64,000 nt of DNA. It comes from Enteractinococcus helveticum. Lineage in GTDB: Bacteria > Actinomycetota > Actinomycetes > Actinomycetales > Micrococcaceae. Location: positions 62,001-126,000 of the forward strand of contig NZ_LXEY01000021.1 of the NCBI RefSeq assembly GCF_001657475.1, in the 5' to 3' direction. Position numbers and translations under genes: made by a program. Positions 17,151-26,690 of this stretch are shown here, piece after piece; positions within the stretch are counted from its first letter, which is position 1, and every line of letters starts with the position of its first letter. A model generated the notes under the pieces. That model ran no database searches. It was not told the DNA's origin and saw only the letters and a list, made by a program, of their open reading frames with translations.

Positions 17151-18206
17151 TTAGGAAGCAATGGAGTCGAAGGCTTCGGAGAACGCCACGGCGAGTCGCA
17201 GCGGATCGTGGACGTTGTCGCGATGCTCGTCCTTTACCTTACTAAACACCACGGTGGCGCCAAGTTTTTCCGCTGCCTGACAGAATTCATCGCGGTGATC
17301 ATCGGTAACCACGGTCGGGTCAGCAATGATGACGTCGAGACGAAATTCTGGCGCATAATAGTGCAGCACCGACAGGTGTTCGGCTGCTGACATGCCAACA
17401 GTCTCGGTGGTGGAGGGTTGCAGGTTCATGACCAGGCAACGTTTAGCCGGGGTTTGGGCCAGCGCAGCGCGTTGTTCGGCCAGCAGCAGGTGTGGCAATA
17501 CCGAGGTGTACCAGGAGCCGGGTCCGAGAATGACCCAGTCGGTGGAGTCAATGGCTTTCAGCGCTTGCGGGGTGGCCGGGGCATCGGCGGGAGACAATTC
17601 TATGTGACTGACTCGGCCGCGGGCAGCGGTTTTGGCTAGGCGGTCCTGTCCGATGACGTGGCGTTGCGTGAGTCTGCCGTCGTCGCCGTCGCCCAGCACA
17701 GTGCCCGATATGGTCATCGGGGTGGTCGACATCGGTAGCACGACACCACGGGCGCCGAGCAGCGCTCCGGCCCAGGCCAGACCATCGACCGGGTCGCCGA
17801 GCAGTTCCCACAGGGCAACAATGAGTAGGTTGCCCAGCGCGTGGTTGTCCAGGGTGCCGGGGTCGCCGTTGGTGGTGGCGGTTTTGAAGCGGTGCTGCAT
17901 GGTGTCGCGCCAGGTACGGCCCCAGTCGGTGTCATCACACAGGGCTGCCAGGGCCATGCGCAAATCTCCGGGTGGCAGGACATCCATTTCTTGACGGATG
18001 ACCCCCGAGGAGCCGCCGTCATCGGCAACCGTGACCACCGCGGTGATTTCACCGGAGATCAGTCGCAGCGCGGATAACGTGGCGTAGAGGCCATGGCCGC
18101 CACCCAGCGCCGTCACGGATAGATTTGGAGCGTAGTGGCCAATGGTTGCGCGTTCTGGTCGGTTAACGGGCGCCAGCGGAAGCTGCCCGGTGACATGCAT
18201 GCTCAT
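17151..18206 (-). CDS. yvcK: YvcK/CofD-like gluconeogenesis factor
   Basis: A 351-residue Rossmann-type protein of the CofD/YvcK family, with an N-terminal VTALGGGHGLYATLSALR nucleotide-binding loop, VTVADDGGSSGVIRQEM and a central GPGSWYTSVLPHLL block. The Bacillus homologue binds UDP-sugars and is needed on gluconeogenic substrates and for normal cell wall. Its ATG overlaps the rapZ stop in an ATGA, so translation is coupled. The reading frame and length are complete. Confidence 0.95.
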   Translation of the reverse strand: MSMHVTGQLPLAPVNRPERATIGHYAPNLSVTALGGGHGLYATLSALRLISGEITAVVTVADDGGSSGVIRQEMDVLPPGDLRMALAALCDDTDWGRTWRDTMQHRFKTATTNGDPGTLDNHALGNLLIVALWELLGDPVDGLAWAGALLGARGVVLPMSTTPMTISGTVLGDGDDGRLTQRHVIGQDRLAKTAARGRVSHIELSPADAPATPQALKAIDSTDWVILGPGSWYTSVLPHLLLAEQRAALAQTPAKRCLVMNLQPSTTETVGMSAAEHLSVLHYYAPEFRLDVIIADPTVVTDDHRDEFCQAAEKLGATVVFSKVKDEHRDNVHDPLRLAVAFSEAFDSIAS

Positions 18207-19096
18207 TCGCGCCCCATATCGCGGTGGCTCACGCGCACACGTACTCCGGGGAAGGTGCTCAGGCGGCGGGCGATTTCGTAGGTGATCGCCACGGAGCGGT
18301 GTTTGCCGCCGGTGCAGCCAAATGCCAGGGTTGCGTAGTGCTTATTTTCGGCACGATACCCGGCGATAACCGGTTTCATCATTTCAACGTAGCTTTCAAT
18401 GAAGTCGGTGACCCCATCTTGGGACATCACATAGTCGGAGACCTGGTGGTCTTGGCCGGTGTAGGGGCGTAGTGCGGGCACCCAGTGTGGGTTGGGGATG
18501 AAGCGCACATCGGCCATGTAGTTCGAGTCCTGTGGGACGCCGTATTTAAAGCCAAACGACATGACGTTGAGTCGGATGACGATGGGCCCGGATTCGGTGA
18601 ACAGTTCCGTGGTTTCGGTGGTCAGATCGTGGACGTTGAAATCGGAGGTGTCCAGGATCATTTCGGCTTGCTCGCGCAGTTGCGCCATGAGGTCACGTTC
18701 TCTGGCGATCCCATCGAGAATTGAGCCGTCACCTTGCAGCGGGTGTGGACGACGCAGGGTTTCGAAACGACGGACCAGGGCCTCATCGGAGGCGTCGAGG
18801 AAGAGCACCCGCAGCTCGGCGCCGTCGGTGCGTAACTGGTTCATGGCCTCTTGGAGGGATTCGAAAAATTCTTTGGACCGGACGTCCACGACCAGGGCAA
18901 GTTTCAGCGGGGTGTCAGGGTTTTTGCCGATCAGCCCGGCCATCGTGGAAAATAACTGGGGTGGCAGGTTGTCCACGACATACCAGCCAAGGTCTTCAAG
19001 GGAGTGCGCGGCGGTGGTGCGTCCTGCACCCGACATGCCGGTGATAATCAGGACTTCTGCGGTGTCCGGTTTGACCGGTTCGAGTTCGGAGGTCAT
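18203..19096 (-). CDS. rapZ: RapZ, RNase adapter-like nucleotide-binding protein
   Basis: A 297-residue P-loop protein. Walker A GMSGAGRTT lies at 20-28 and a GWYVVDNLPP block follows. The C-terminal domain carries VMSFGFKYGVP and FGCTGGKHRSVAI, typical of RapZ. In E. coli RapZ directs RNase E to a small RNA controlling glucosamine synthesis; the actinobacterial function is less clear. It overlaps both neighbours by 4 bases (uvrC upstream, yvcK downstream), so the three are translationally coupled. Confidence 0.95.
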   Translation of the reverse strand: MTSELEPVKPDTAEVLIITGMSGAGRTTAAHSLEDLGWYVVDNLPPQLFSTMAGLIGKNPDTPLKLALVVDVRSKEFFESLQEAMNQLRTDGAELRVLFLDASDEALVRRFETLRRPHPLQGDGSILDGIARERDLMAQLREQAEMILDTSDFNVHDLTTETTELFTESGPIVIRLNVMSFGFKYGVPQDSNYMADVRFIPNPHWVPALRPYTGQDHQVSDYVMSQDGVTDFIESYVEMMKPVIAGYRAENKHYATLAFGCTGGKHRSVAITYEIARRLSTFPGVRVRVSHRDMGRE

Positions 19097-21030
19097 GGGG
19101 CAAGCTTACCTGGTTCTTGACGGGGCGATTCTGTGGAGAGCGTGGTGTGAATGGTCTCGGCCAGTTTCGGACCGATGCCGGCAACGGCCTGGAGCTCATC
19201 GATGCTGGCGGCCCGAATCTTCTTCAGGGAGCCGAAATGTTTCAGCAGATCTTGGCGACGTCGCTCCCCGAGTCCGGGGACTTCATCCAGGGCCGAATGG
19301 ATCATGGATTTGGATCGTTTAGCCCGGTGGGCCTGGATCGCAAACCGGTGGGATTCATCGCGTAGGCGCTGCAGCAAATACAAACCCTGTGAGGTGCGCG
19401 GCAGCACCATGGGGAAATCATCGCCGGGGATCCACAGTTCTTCTAAGCGTTTGGCCAACCCCACCACGGGAATGTCATCGATACCGAGCTCCAGCAGCGC
19501 CTGTTGGGCGGCGTTGACCTGGGCTAATCCCCCGTCAACGACGACCAGTGATGGCGGGTAGGAGAATTTTTTTGGATCCCCGTTGTCTTCGGGATCCAGT
19601 TCGCCGGAGAGCACCAGGGGCGCATCGGATTGTTCGCGCAGGTAGTTTTTGAAGCGCCGGGTCAGGACATCGTCCATGGCTGCGGTGTCATCGCGGGCGG
19701 CGTGGCCGGTGACATTGAATTTGCGGTAGTCGCGCTTCTTGGGCAGGCCATCCTCAAAGACCACCATGGATCCCACGACGTTGGTGCCCTGAACATGTGA
19801 AATATCGTAGGCCTCAATGCGCAACAGTGGCTGGTCGAATTCCAGGGCTTCTTGCAGCTCGCGCAGGGCTGCCGAACGCGCGGTAATGTCACCAGAGCGG
19901 CGGGATTTGTGCAGTCGCAAGGCGCCGTCGGCATTTTCTTGGACGGTCTCCATTAGCTGCCGTTTGGTACCGCGCTGGGGCACTCGAAGATCGATGTGGG
20001 CGCCACGGCGTTGTGTCATCCAGGTTTCGACGTCGTCGGCATTTTCTGGCAGGACGGGAACCAGGACCTCGCGCGGAATGCGCTCGGTGTCTTCCATATC
20101 GCCATAGACTTGCAATAACAGCTGTTCCACGAGTTGGGGTTTGGTCGTGTCATCGACTTTTTCGACGACCCAGCCGCGTTGTCCACGGATGCGACCGTCG
20201 CGCACGTGGAAGACCTGGAAAGCGGCTTCTAGCTCGTCTTCGGCAAATGCGAAGATATCGGCTTCGGTGGTTTCTGGCAGGACGACGGCGTTGCGCTCGA
20301 AGACTTTTTTCAACGCTTCGATGTCGTCGCGATAGCGGGCGGCGTCTTCGTACCGCAGTTCGGCGACGGCTTGTTTCATGTGGTCTTCCAGCTCGCGCAA
20401 ATAGGGGCGGACGTCGCCATTCATGAAGGCCACGAAGTCTTCGGCTAGGGCGTAGTGGTCTTCTTCCGAGATTCGACCCACACACGGGGCAGCACACTTA
20501 TCGATATAGCCCATCAGACACGGCCGGTTAGCCAATTGGGCGCGCCGGAAGACCCCGGCCGAGCAGCTGCGGATTGGGAAGACGCGCAGCATGCGGTCCA
20601 CGGTCTCGCGGATGGCTTTGGCCGGGTAGAAGGGTCCGAAATACTTGACGCCTTTGCGTTTATCCCCGCGCATGACCAGGACTCGCGGAAATTTTTCGTT
20701 CATGGTCACGGCCAGATACGGGTAGGACTTGTCGTCGCGGTACATGATGTTGAACCGCGGGGTGAATTCTTTGATCCAGGTGTACTCGAGCTGGATGGCC
20801 TCTTGTTCGGAGGCGACGACGGTCCATTCCACCCCGGCGGCCATGTGCACCATGGTGCGGGTCTTGGGTGGCAGGGTGTTTGGGTTGACGAAATAGGAAC
20901 CCAGTCGGGAGCGCAGGTTATTGGCTTTGCCGACGTAGATGATGCGGCCGTGTTCATCCTTGAAGCGATACACTCCCGGATCGGTGGGAATGTCGGAGGA
21001 TTTTGGCCGGTAGGAGGCTGGATCAGCCAA
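19093..21030 (-). CDS. uvrC: UvrC, excinuclease ABC subunit C
   Basis: A 645-residue nuclease making the 3' and 5' cuts in nucleotide excision repair. Domains in order: GIY-YIG domain (about 14-95, with GVYRFKDEHGRIIYVGKANNLRSRL), a Cys-containing region, a UvrB-interacting UVR segment (about 210-245), the RNase-H-like domain with YDISHVQGT and VVDGGLAQVNAA carrying catalytic Asp residues, and a C-terminal helix-hairpin-helix (PGLGERRRQDLLKHFGSL…VAGIGPKLA). The start is TTG at 21030 with AAGGAGA 10 bases upstream. uvrA is 770 bases upstream on the same strand, with the acyltransferase gene between. Confidence 0.97.
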   Translation of the reverse strand: MADPASYRPKSSDIPTDPGVYRFKDEHGRIIYVGKANNLRSRLGSYFVNPNTLPPKTRTMVHMAAGVEWTVVASEQEAIQLEYTWIKEFTPRFNIMYRDDKSYPYLAVTMNEKFPRVLVMRGDKRKGVKYFGPFYPAKAIRETVDRMLRVFPIRSCSAGVFRRAQLANRPCLMGYIDKCAAPCVGRISEEDHYALAEDFVAFMNGDVRPYLRELEDHMKQAVAELRYEDAARYRDDIEALKKVFERNAVVLPETTEADIFAFAEDELEAAFQVFHVRDGRIRGQRGWVVEKVDDTTKPQLVEQLLLQVYGDMEDTERIPREVLVPVLPENADDVETWMTQRRGAHIDLRVPQRGTKRQLMETVQENADGALRLHKSRRSGDITARSAALRELQEALEFDQPLLRIEAYDISHVQGTNVVGSMVVFEDGLPKKRDYRKFNVTGHAARDDTAAMDDVLTRRFKNYLREQSDAPLVLSGELDPEDNGDPKKFSYPPSLVVVDGGLAQVNAAQQALLELGIDDIPVVGLAKRLEELWIPGDDFPMVLPRTSQGLYLLQRLRDESHRFAIQAHRAKRSKSMIHSALDEVPGLGERRRQDLLKHFGSLKKIRAASIDELQAVAGIGPKLAETIHTTLSTESPRQEPGKLAP

Positions 21031-21053
21031 GGTGGTGGGGTCTCCTTAGAAAT

Positions 21054-21734
21054 TTAGGAGGCCGTTTCGTCTGGCCTCTTATTATAGGACGCTACGCGTT
21101 GTTGACCGGTGAGTTCGGCGATGGCGTCCATGATCGTATCGGTGGTCTGGCGCCGGATGGGCAGGCTGTGTTTTGGTCCAAGTTTTTCGACGTGGATGGG
21201 TTCACCGACGCGAATCTGGAATTTTCGGGGCAGGATGATGTTGCGCCCGGGTGGTTGCAGTTTGTCGGTGTCAATGAGTCCCACGGGGACCACTGGTGCC
21301 CCGGTGGTCAGTGCGAGCCAGCCGACGCCGGTGCGGCCGCGGTAGAGGCGGCCGTCACGGGAGCGGGTGCCTTCCGGGTAGATGCCAACGCCGTCACCGG
21401 CTTCAATAAAATCCACCAGCTGGTTCAGGGCGTTGACCGAGGCGGATTGGTCGCCGCGTTCTACGGGTATGGAACCCACGGCGTCGAAGAATCCGCTCAT
21501 GATTTTGCCTTTGAGCCCGGGTTGGGTCCAGTAGTCGGCTTTGGCGAAGAAGCGTACTTGGCGGGGCAGCAGCGCCTGGATGATAACCGAGTCCAAAAAT
21601 GACAGGTGGTTGCTGGCGACAATGAATCCGCCGGTGGCCGGGACGTGTTCGAAACCTGTTGTTTCAGGTCGTGCTCCCACTCGAAGCAGTGTGCGTACCG
21701 TGGTACGCACCAGCCCAGTTTCGCCGATTGCCAT
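21054..21734 (-). CDS. 1-acyl-sn-glycerol-3-phosphate acyltransferase (PlsC-like)
   Basis: A 226-residue membrane-associated acyltransferase of phospholipid synthesis. The catalytic NHxSxxD motif is NHLSFLD with His43 and Asp48; motif III is PEGTRSRDG with Glu120, and the substrate-binding GAPVVPVGLI segment follows. An amphipathic N-terminus replaces a clear membrane helix. It lies between uvrA and uvrC on the same strand with gaps of 62 and 23 bases, so it is probably in the same transcript. Several paralogues are common in actinobacteria, so I do not assign it as the main PlsC. Confidence 0.9.
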   Translation of the reverse strand: MAIGETGLVRTTVRTLLRVGARPETTGFEHVPATGGFIVASNHLSFLDSVIIQALLPRQVRFFAKADYWTQPGLKGKIMSGFFDAVGSIPVERGDQSASVNALNQLVDFIEAGDGVGIYPEGTRSRDGRLYRGRTGVGWLALTTGAPVVPVGLIDTDKLQPPGRNIILPRKFQIRVGEPIHVEKLGPKHSLPIRRQTTDTIMDAIAELTGQQRVASYNKRPDETAS

Positions 21735-21796
21735 GGTTCCCCTCCCTGCCGTTGGACGGCAGCGTTTTTGGACGTGGACTCAATGATTCTACAACG

Positions 21797-24793
21797 TTAA
21801 GCGCGGAGCACTTCCGCTAAGAATCGTCCGGTGTGACTTGCAGACACCTTGGCAACGTCCTCGGGGGTTCCAGTGGCAACGATCTGGCCACCGCCGGAGC
21901 CACCTTCGGGGCCCAGGTCGAGGATCCAGTCGGCGGATTTGATGACATCCAAGTTGTGTTCGATCGTGATCACGGTGTTGCCCTTTTCGACAAGGCGGTT
22001 GAGCACGATGAGCAGTTTGCGGATGTCTTCGAAGTGCAACCCGGTGGTTGGTTCGTCGAGTACGTAGACCGATTTACCGGTTGCACGGCGTTGGAGCTCG
22101 GTGGCCAGTTTCACACGCTGGGCCTCACCACCCGACAGTGTTGTGGCGGGTTGGCCTAGGCGCACATAGCCCAGTCCGACGTCGACCAGCGTATTGAGGT
22201 GGCGGGCGATGCGCTGGTAGGGCGCAAAGAATTCGGCGGCCTCATCGATTGGCATGTTGAGCACTTCCGAAATGTTCTTGCCCTTATATTCAACCTCTAG
22301 CGTCTCCCGGTTGTAGCGGGCGCCGTGGCAAACCTCGCAGGGGACGTAGACGTCGGGCAGGAAGTTCATCTCAATTTTCAGGGTGCCGTCACCGGCACAA
22401 GCTTCACAACGGCCACCTTTGACGTTGAACGAGAAGCGGCCGGCCTTATACCCGCGGACTTTGGCTTCGGGGGTGTCGGCAAATAGGTTGCGGATGTGGT
22501 CAAATACGCCCGTATAGGTTGCGGCATTGGACCGCGGGGTGCGCCCGATTGGTGACTGGTCGACGTGGACAACCTTATCCAGTTGGTCTAGGCCGTTGAC
22601 TCGGCGGTGACGGCCGGGAACGTGCCGTGCATGGTTGAGCTCATTGGCCAAGACCTTGTACAGGATCTCATTGACCAGGGTGGATTTACCCGAACCGGAT
22701 ACTCCGGTCACCGCGGTGAAGACTCCCAGTGGGAATTTGGCTGATACGTTCTGCAGGTTATTTTCGCGCGCTCCGACAACCTCGACCTGACGGGCGGGAT
22801 CGATCGGGCGACGTTTCGGTGGAATCGGGATCTCTCGGCGCCCCGACAGGTAGTCACCGGTCAACGACTCAGTATTTTCTAATAGCCCTTGAACGGAGCC
22901 GGAGTGGACAATATTGCCACCCTTTTCCCCGGCCTCTGGACCGATATCCACAATCCAATCGGCTTCAGCAATGGTCTCCTCATCGTGTTCCACCACAATC
23001 AGGGTGTTGCCTAAATCGCGCAGCCGCAGCAGGGTACTGATCAGACGGCGGTTATCGCGCTGATGCAGCCCAATCGATGGCTCGTCAAGAACATAGAGCA
23101 CCCCGACCAGACCTGAGCCGATCTGTGTAGCCAAGCGAATACGCTGGGCTTCCCCACCGGACAGTGTGCCGGCGGGACGTTCCAGGTTCAGGTAGTCCAG
23201 TCCGACGTCGAGCAGGAACTTCAGTCGGGCTTTGATCTCAATGAGCACTTGATCAGCGATCTTGGCGTCGCGTGCTGATAGGTCAAGATCACGCATGAAA
23301 TTGATCGAGTCTTGCATCGGCATGGCCGAGACTTCGGCGATCGAGTGGCCACCCACCAGCACGGAGAGTGACGTGGGGTTCAGACGTGCTCCCCCACAGG
23401 CCGGGCAGGCAACTTCGCGCATATACGACTGGAAACGATCGCGGGCCTGATCCGATTCGGCTTCGTCGTGCTTGCGCTTGACGTAGTCCATAACGCCTTC
23501 AAATCCGGTGGTGTAGCGGCGTTCACGTCCCCACCGGTTACGGTAGGACACCTTGACCTTGAAATCCTTGCCGTGCAGCAGGGCCTTCTTGGCGGCCTTC
23601 GGCAGGTCCTTGAACGGCGTGTCCATCGAAAAACCGACCTCATCGGCCAGCCCGGACATCAACCGCTGCCAGTATTCGCGCGTGCGCTTACCGATGTCCC
23701 ACGGCGAGATGGCTCCTTGGCTCAGCGACAGATCAGGATCTGGGACAAGGAGTTCCTCGTCAACCTGCAGCTGCGAGCCGATACCGGTACAAGTCGAGCA
23801 TGCTCCGAAGGGATTATTGAAGGAAAATGAGCGCGGCTCAATTTCGTCGATATTCAGAATGTGACCGTTGGGACAGGACAGTTTTTCCGAAAATGACCGG
23901 TACTTAGCGCGGCCCTCGTCGTCAACCGCAGTCCACTCACCGGTATTGCGCATCTCTGGGTCGATCTCGGCGTCAATGTCCACATAGTCGACGACGACGA
24001 TGCCGTCAGCCAACTCGAGTGCGGTTTCTACCGAGTCGGTCAGACGCTGGCGGATTCCGTCGCGGATGACTAGACGGTCGATGACCACGGCGATGTTGTG
24101 CTTGATCTGTTTTTGCAGCTTGGGTGGATCGGTCAGCTGCACTTGTTCACCGTCGACAATGGCACGGGAGAAACCCTGGGCCGATAGGTCTGAGAACAGG
24201 TCGACAAATTCACCCTTGCGCCCGCGCACAACCGGTGCCAGGACCTGAAAACGCGTGCGTTCTTCAAGGGCGAGCAGCTGGTCTACGATCTGCTGTGGGG
24301 TCTGCTGGGAAGCCGGTTCGTGGCACTCCGGACAGTGCGGGACACCGATGCGCGCCCACAACAGTCGCATGTAGTCGTGAATCTCGGTGATCGTGCCAAC
24401 CGTCGAGCGCGGGTTTTTCGACGTCGACTTCTGGTCGATCGATACCGCCGGGGAGAGCCCCTCAATGAAATCGACCGAGGGTTTATCCACTCGGCCCAAG
24501 AACATGCGCGCGTATGACGATAGGGATTCGACGTAGCGTCGCTGGCCTTCGGCGAAGATGGTGTCAAAAGCCAACGAGGATTTTCCGGACCCAGATAGTC
24601 CGGTGAAGACCACGAAAGAATCTCGTGGAATGTTGAGGTTCACGTTTTTGAGGTTGTGTTCACGCGCACCCTGAACCACGATCCGATCAGGCTCGTGGGC
24701 CCCGATAACGGCTTTGGTCTGCGTTGTGTCAGGTGTCACGTCATTGGAAACCTGGTGACCTGCAGCGCCGTCAATATTATGTGTGGTGGTCAA
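21797..24793 (-). CDS. uvrA: UvrA, excinuclease ABC subunit A
   Basis: A 998-residue damage-recognition ATPase of nucleotide excision repair. It has two ABC modules: the first Walker [10 protein letters not shown] near residue 70, the second GVSGSGKST near residue 690, and signature motifs TLSGGEAQR in both halves. The second zinc module CEACAGDG…VPCEVCHG is complete; the first is in the actinobacterial form with CPNGH and CSTC. The TTG start at 24793 has GAGGG 9 bases upstream, and an N-terminal extension of about 35 residues precedes the conserved [16 protein letters not shown]. It diverges from the metallo-hydrolase gene. No LexA box was seen in the 176-base divergent gap. Confidence 0.97.
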   Translation of the reverse strand: MTTTHNIDGAAGHQVSNDVTPDTTQTKAVIGAHEPDRIVVQGAREHNLKNVNLNIPRDSFVVFTGLSGSGKSSLAFDTIFAEGQRRYVESLSSYARMFLGRVDKPSVDFIEGLSPAVSIDQKSTSKNPRSTVGTITEIHDYMRLLWARIGVPHCPECHEPASQQTPQQIVDQLLALEERTRFQVLAPVVRGRKGEFVDLFSDLSAQGFSRAIVDGEQVQLTDPPKLQKQIKHNIAVVIDRLVIRDGIRQRLTDSVETALELADGIVVVDYVDIDAEIDPEMRNTGEWTAVDDEGRAKYRSFSEKLSCPNGHILNIDEIEPRSFSFNNPFGACSTCTGIGSQLQVDEELLVPDPDLSLSQGAISPWDIGKRTREYWQRLMSGLADEVGFSMDTPFKDLPKAAKKALLHGKDFKVKVSYRNRWGRERRYTTGFEGVMDYVKRKHDEAESDQARDRFQSYMREVACPACGGARLNPTSLSVLVGGHSIAEVSAMPMQDSINFMRDLDLSARDAKIADQVLIEIKARLKFLLDVGLDYLNLERPAGTLSGGEAQRIRLATQIGSGLVGVLYVLDEPSIGLHQRDNRRLISTLLRLRDLGNTLIVVEHDEETIAEADWIVDIGPEAGEKGGNIVHSGSVQGLLENTESLTGDYLSGRREIPIPPKRRPIDPARQVEVVGARENNLQNVSAKFPLGVFTAVTGVSGSGKSTLVNEILYKVLANELNHARHVPGRHRRVNGLDQLDKVVHVDQSPIGRTPRSNAATYTGVFDHIRNLFADTPEAKVRGYKAGRFSFNVKGGRCEACAGDGTLKIEMNFLPDVYVPCEVCHGARYNRETLEVEYKGKNISEVLNMPIDEAAEFFAPYQRIARHLNTLVDVGLGYVRLGQPATTLSGGEAQRVKLATELQRRATGKSVYVLDEPTTGLHFEDIRKLLIVLNRLVEKGNTVITIEHNLDVIKSADWILDLGPEGGSGGGQIVATGTPEDVAKVSASHTGRFLAEVLRA

Positions 24794-24956
24794 GTACTCA
24801 GTCCCTCGAGTCGTTCAAGACAGTAGAAAACTAGACTTCCAGAATAGATCAATTCCTGTTATCGCATCACGTTGCTAGGTCATTCGCTCCTAGTTTTCGT
24901 CTAAAGCTAAGGAACCGGACAACAGTGGGCTATTCGCTACAACACGACGGAACGTG

Positions 24957-24969
24957 TAAATTAGCGTTC
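24957..24969 (+). promoter_or_regulatory. Leaderless-type promoter of the metallo-hydrolase gene
   Basis: TAAATT at 24957-24962 is followed by exactly 7 bases and ATG at 24970, with no ribosome-binding site. This spacing puts the transcription start at or next to the ATG. It supports the short start for this gene. Confidence 0.55.
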
Positions 24970-25662
24970 ATGTCCAAAACGTCGTCACCTATTGGTCCCA
25001 TCAAGGTTTTATACAACCTGCCCCAGGTCACCATCCGAACCCGCTCGGTTTCTGAGATGGATAATAACGTCTACCTTATTACGTCCAAGACCACCGGCGC
25101 CCAGGTTCTTATTGATGCTGCCGATGAGCCAGACGCGATTATGGAGCTAATCGAATCGGCCACCGTAGACACCCCCTGCGATCTGGATTTGGTGTCGGTG
25201 ATTACGACGCACCAGCACTGGGACCACATTCGCGCGCTCCCGGAAATTGTTGAGCGCACCCAGGTTCCCACCTCCGCAGGAACCCCTGACGCCGCGGCAA
25301 TCTATGAGGAAACCGGCATTCGTGCCAAGGTCGAGCTGCATCACGGCGACAAGGCGAAGTTCCCGGGCATCGAGCTCGACGTGATCGGACTCCGCGGGCA
25401 TACCCCCGGCTCGGTGGCCCTAGTCTATGTGCCCAACGATGACGAGCCGACCATTATCTTTTCCGGGGATTCACTGTTCCCCGGGGGCGTAGGCAACACC
25501 TGGGACGACGCCGAACGCTTCAATTCCCTGCTGACCGACGTCACCGAACGGATTTTTGCCCAATACGACGACGACACTGTGATCCTGCCCGGACACGGCG
25601 GCAGCACCGTACTGGGCACTGAGCGCCCACACCTTGACGAATGGCGTGCACGCGGCTGGTAA
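24970..25662 (+). CDS. MBL-fold metallo-hydrolase, glyoxalase II-like
   Basis: A 230-residue metallo-beta-lactamase-fold hydrolase. The metal motif HQHWDH is at 81-86 (His81, His83, Asp85, His86). Further ligands are seen in GHTPGS, FSGDSLFPGG and LPGHGG, the order typical of hydroxyacylglutathione hydrolase-like enzymes. Actinobacteria lack glutathione, so the natural substrate may be another thioester such as a mycothiol conjugate; this is inference. The in-frame extension to 24925 has no family support. It stands alone with a terminator after it. Confidence 0.88.
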   Translation: MSKTSSPIGPIKVLYNLPQVTIRTRSVSEMDNNVYLITSKTTGAQVLIDAADEPDAIMELIESATVDTPCDLDLVSVITTHQHWDHIRALPEIVERTQVPTSAGTPDAAAIYEETGIRAKVELHHGDKAKFPGIELDVIGLRGHTPGSVALVYVPNDDEPTIIFSGDSLFPGGVGNTWDDAERFNSLLTDVTERIFAQYDDDTVILPGHGGSTVLGTERPHLDEWRARGW

Positions 25663-25684
25663 ACCGTAACGAGATACTTGAACG

Positions 25685-25723
25685 AAAAACCGTTGACCAC
25701 TTCTAAAGTGATCAACGGTTTTT
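25685..25723. terminator. Bidirectional terminator between metallo-hydrolase and tam
   Basis: Stem AAAAACCGTTGA / TCAACGGTTTTT (25685-25696 with 25712-25723), extended inward by CAC / GTG. A-rich and T-rich ends on both strands let it terminate both convergent genes. Confidence 0.9.
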
Positions 25724-25737
25724 CTATGTTGTGAATC

Positions 25738-26586
25738 TTAGATGAAGTAATCCAGTTCCTTGTGCCCGACCGCAAAGATCCGACGGAATGGGTACACGGT
25801 GACTTCTTGTCCGTCCGGACCAACATACGGTGGGTACGCGGCAACCATTTCGGCTTTATACCGGGTCACGAATGCGTCGTGCAGATTCGTGGCGTGGGCG
25901 TCGTCGTGCTCTTGGAGTTTCTGCAGCACGGGGCGCAATGCTGCACCTTTGACCCAGTCATAGACCGGATCTGGTCCGGTGAGCACCTGGTGGTACGTCG
26001 TCTCCCAGACATTTGGACGGAAGCCGTGCTCCAGCAGCATGTGCGTGTAGTCCTCCACCGAATGCACAGTTTCACCGGTGTAGGCCGAATCTTTGGCCAC
26101 GGAGAAGCGTTCTTCGGAGGCCAGTTCACCGATGTACTGGTGCGAGCGAGCCACCGAGTTTCCGGGTACTTGCATGGCAAACCAGGCGCCGGGCTTCAAG
26201 GTTTTGAGCCAACCGGAGATGATATTGATGTGGTTGGGAATCCACTGGAACATCGCGTTGGACACGATGACGTCGGTGTCGGCCGGCGGCGTCCACGAAT
26301 CGGCTTCCTGCTGGCCGAAGGAGACGTTGGTCCAGGCCTCGTCGTCACGAGAAGCGACCAGCTGTTCGGCGTCGGCAATCATTTCAGCTGAGGCATCGTA
26401 GCCGGTGATATCGGCCTTTGGCCAGCGATCGGCCAGGGTCACGGTCATATTGCCGGGACCGCATCCCATATCAAATACCAGTTGCGGGGCATCCAGTTGG
26501 ATGGCGTTGGTCAAGTCCACAAAGGGCCGGGCTCGGTGGCCGGCGAAGTGCGCATACTGGGCGGGATCCCATACGAAGTTTTCCAT
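25738..26586 (-). CDS. tam: Trans-aconitate 2-methyltransferase-like SAM enzyme
   Basis: A 282-residue class I methyltransferase. The N-terminal WDPAQYAHFAGHRARPFVDL matches Tam; the SAM motif I is VFDMGCGPGNMT (about 37-48), followed by ADITGYDASAEMI and NAMFQWIPNH, the motif IV region seen in Tam. Tam methylates trans-aconitate, a toxic by-product of the citric acid cycle. It diverges from the helicase gene across 104 bases. No ribosome-binding site is present; a TAGGCT box 6 bases upstream suggests a leaderless message. Assignment to trans-aconitate rather than a similar small acid is by family similarity. Confidence 0.85.
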   Translation of the reverse strand: MENFVWDPAQYAHFAGHRARPFVDLTNAIQLDAPQLVFDMGCGPGNMTVTLADRWPKADITGYDASAEMIADAEQLVASRDDEAWTNVSFGQQEADSWTPPADTDVIVSNAMFQWIPNHINIISGWLKTLKPGAWFAMQVPGNSVARSHQYIGELASEERFSVAKDSAYTGETVHSVEDYTHMLLEHGFRPNVWETTYHQVLTGPDPVYDWVKGAALRPVLQKLQEHDDAHATNLHDAFVTRYKAEMVAAYPPYVGPDGQEVTVYPFRRIFAVGHKELDYFI

Positions 26587-26598
26587 GTGATAAGCCTA
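26587..26598 (-). promoter_or_regulatory. Leaderless-type promoter of tam
   Basis: On the minus strand TAGGCT (26593-26598) is followed by 6 bases and the tam ATG. No purine-rich ribosome-binding site lies in that gap. Confidence 0.5.
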
Positions 26599-26677
26599 AA
26601 CTGGCGCGCAAGCTTCTCAACAGGGCCGCGTTATGAATCGCAATGTTCGCGAAGCCATCGGTCCAAGAATTGGGCAC

Positions 26678-26690
26678 TAGGATGGGTTGG
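26678..26690 (+). promoter_or_regulatory. Leaderless-type promoter of the DUF3516 helicase gene
   Basis: TAGGAT at 26678-26683 is followed by 7 bases (GGGTTGG) and GTG at 26691. The box overlaps an in-frame ATG at 26682, which therefore is unlikely to be the start. Confidence 0.5.

Noticed and set aside
19900-20500. Long reading frames opposite uvrC, and similar long frames opposite uvrA, trpB and tkt
   Set aside because: They are by-products of codon bias in high-G+C genes; none has a ribosome-binding site with recognisable protein features.
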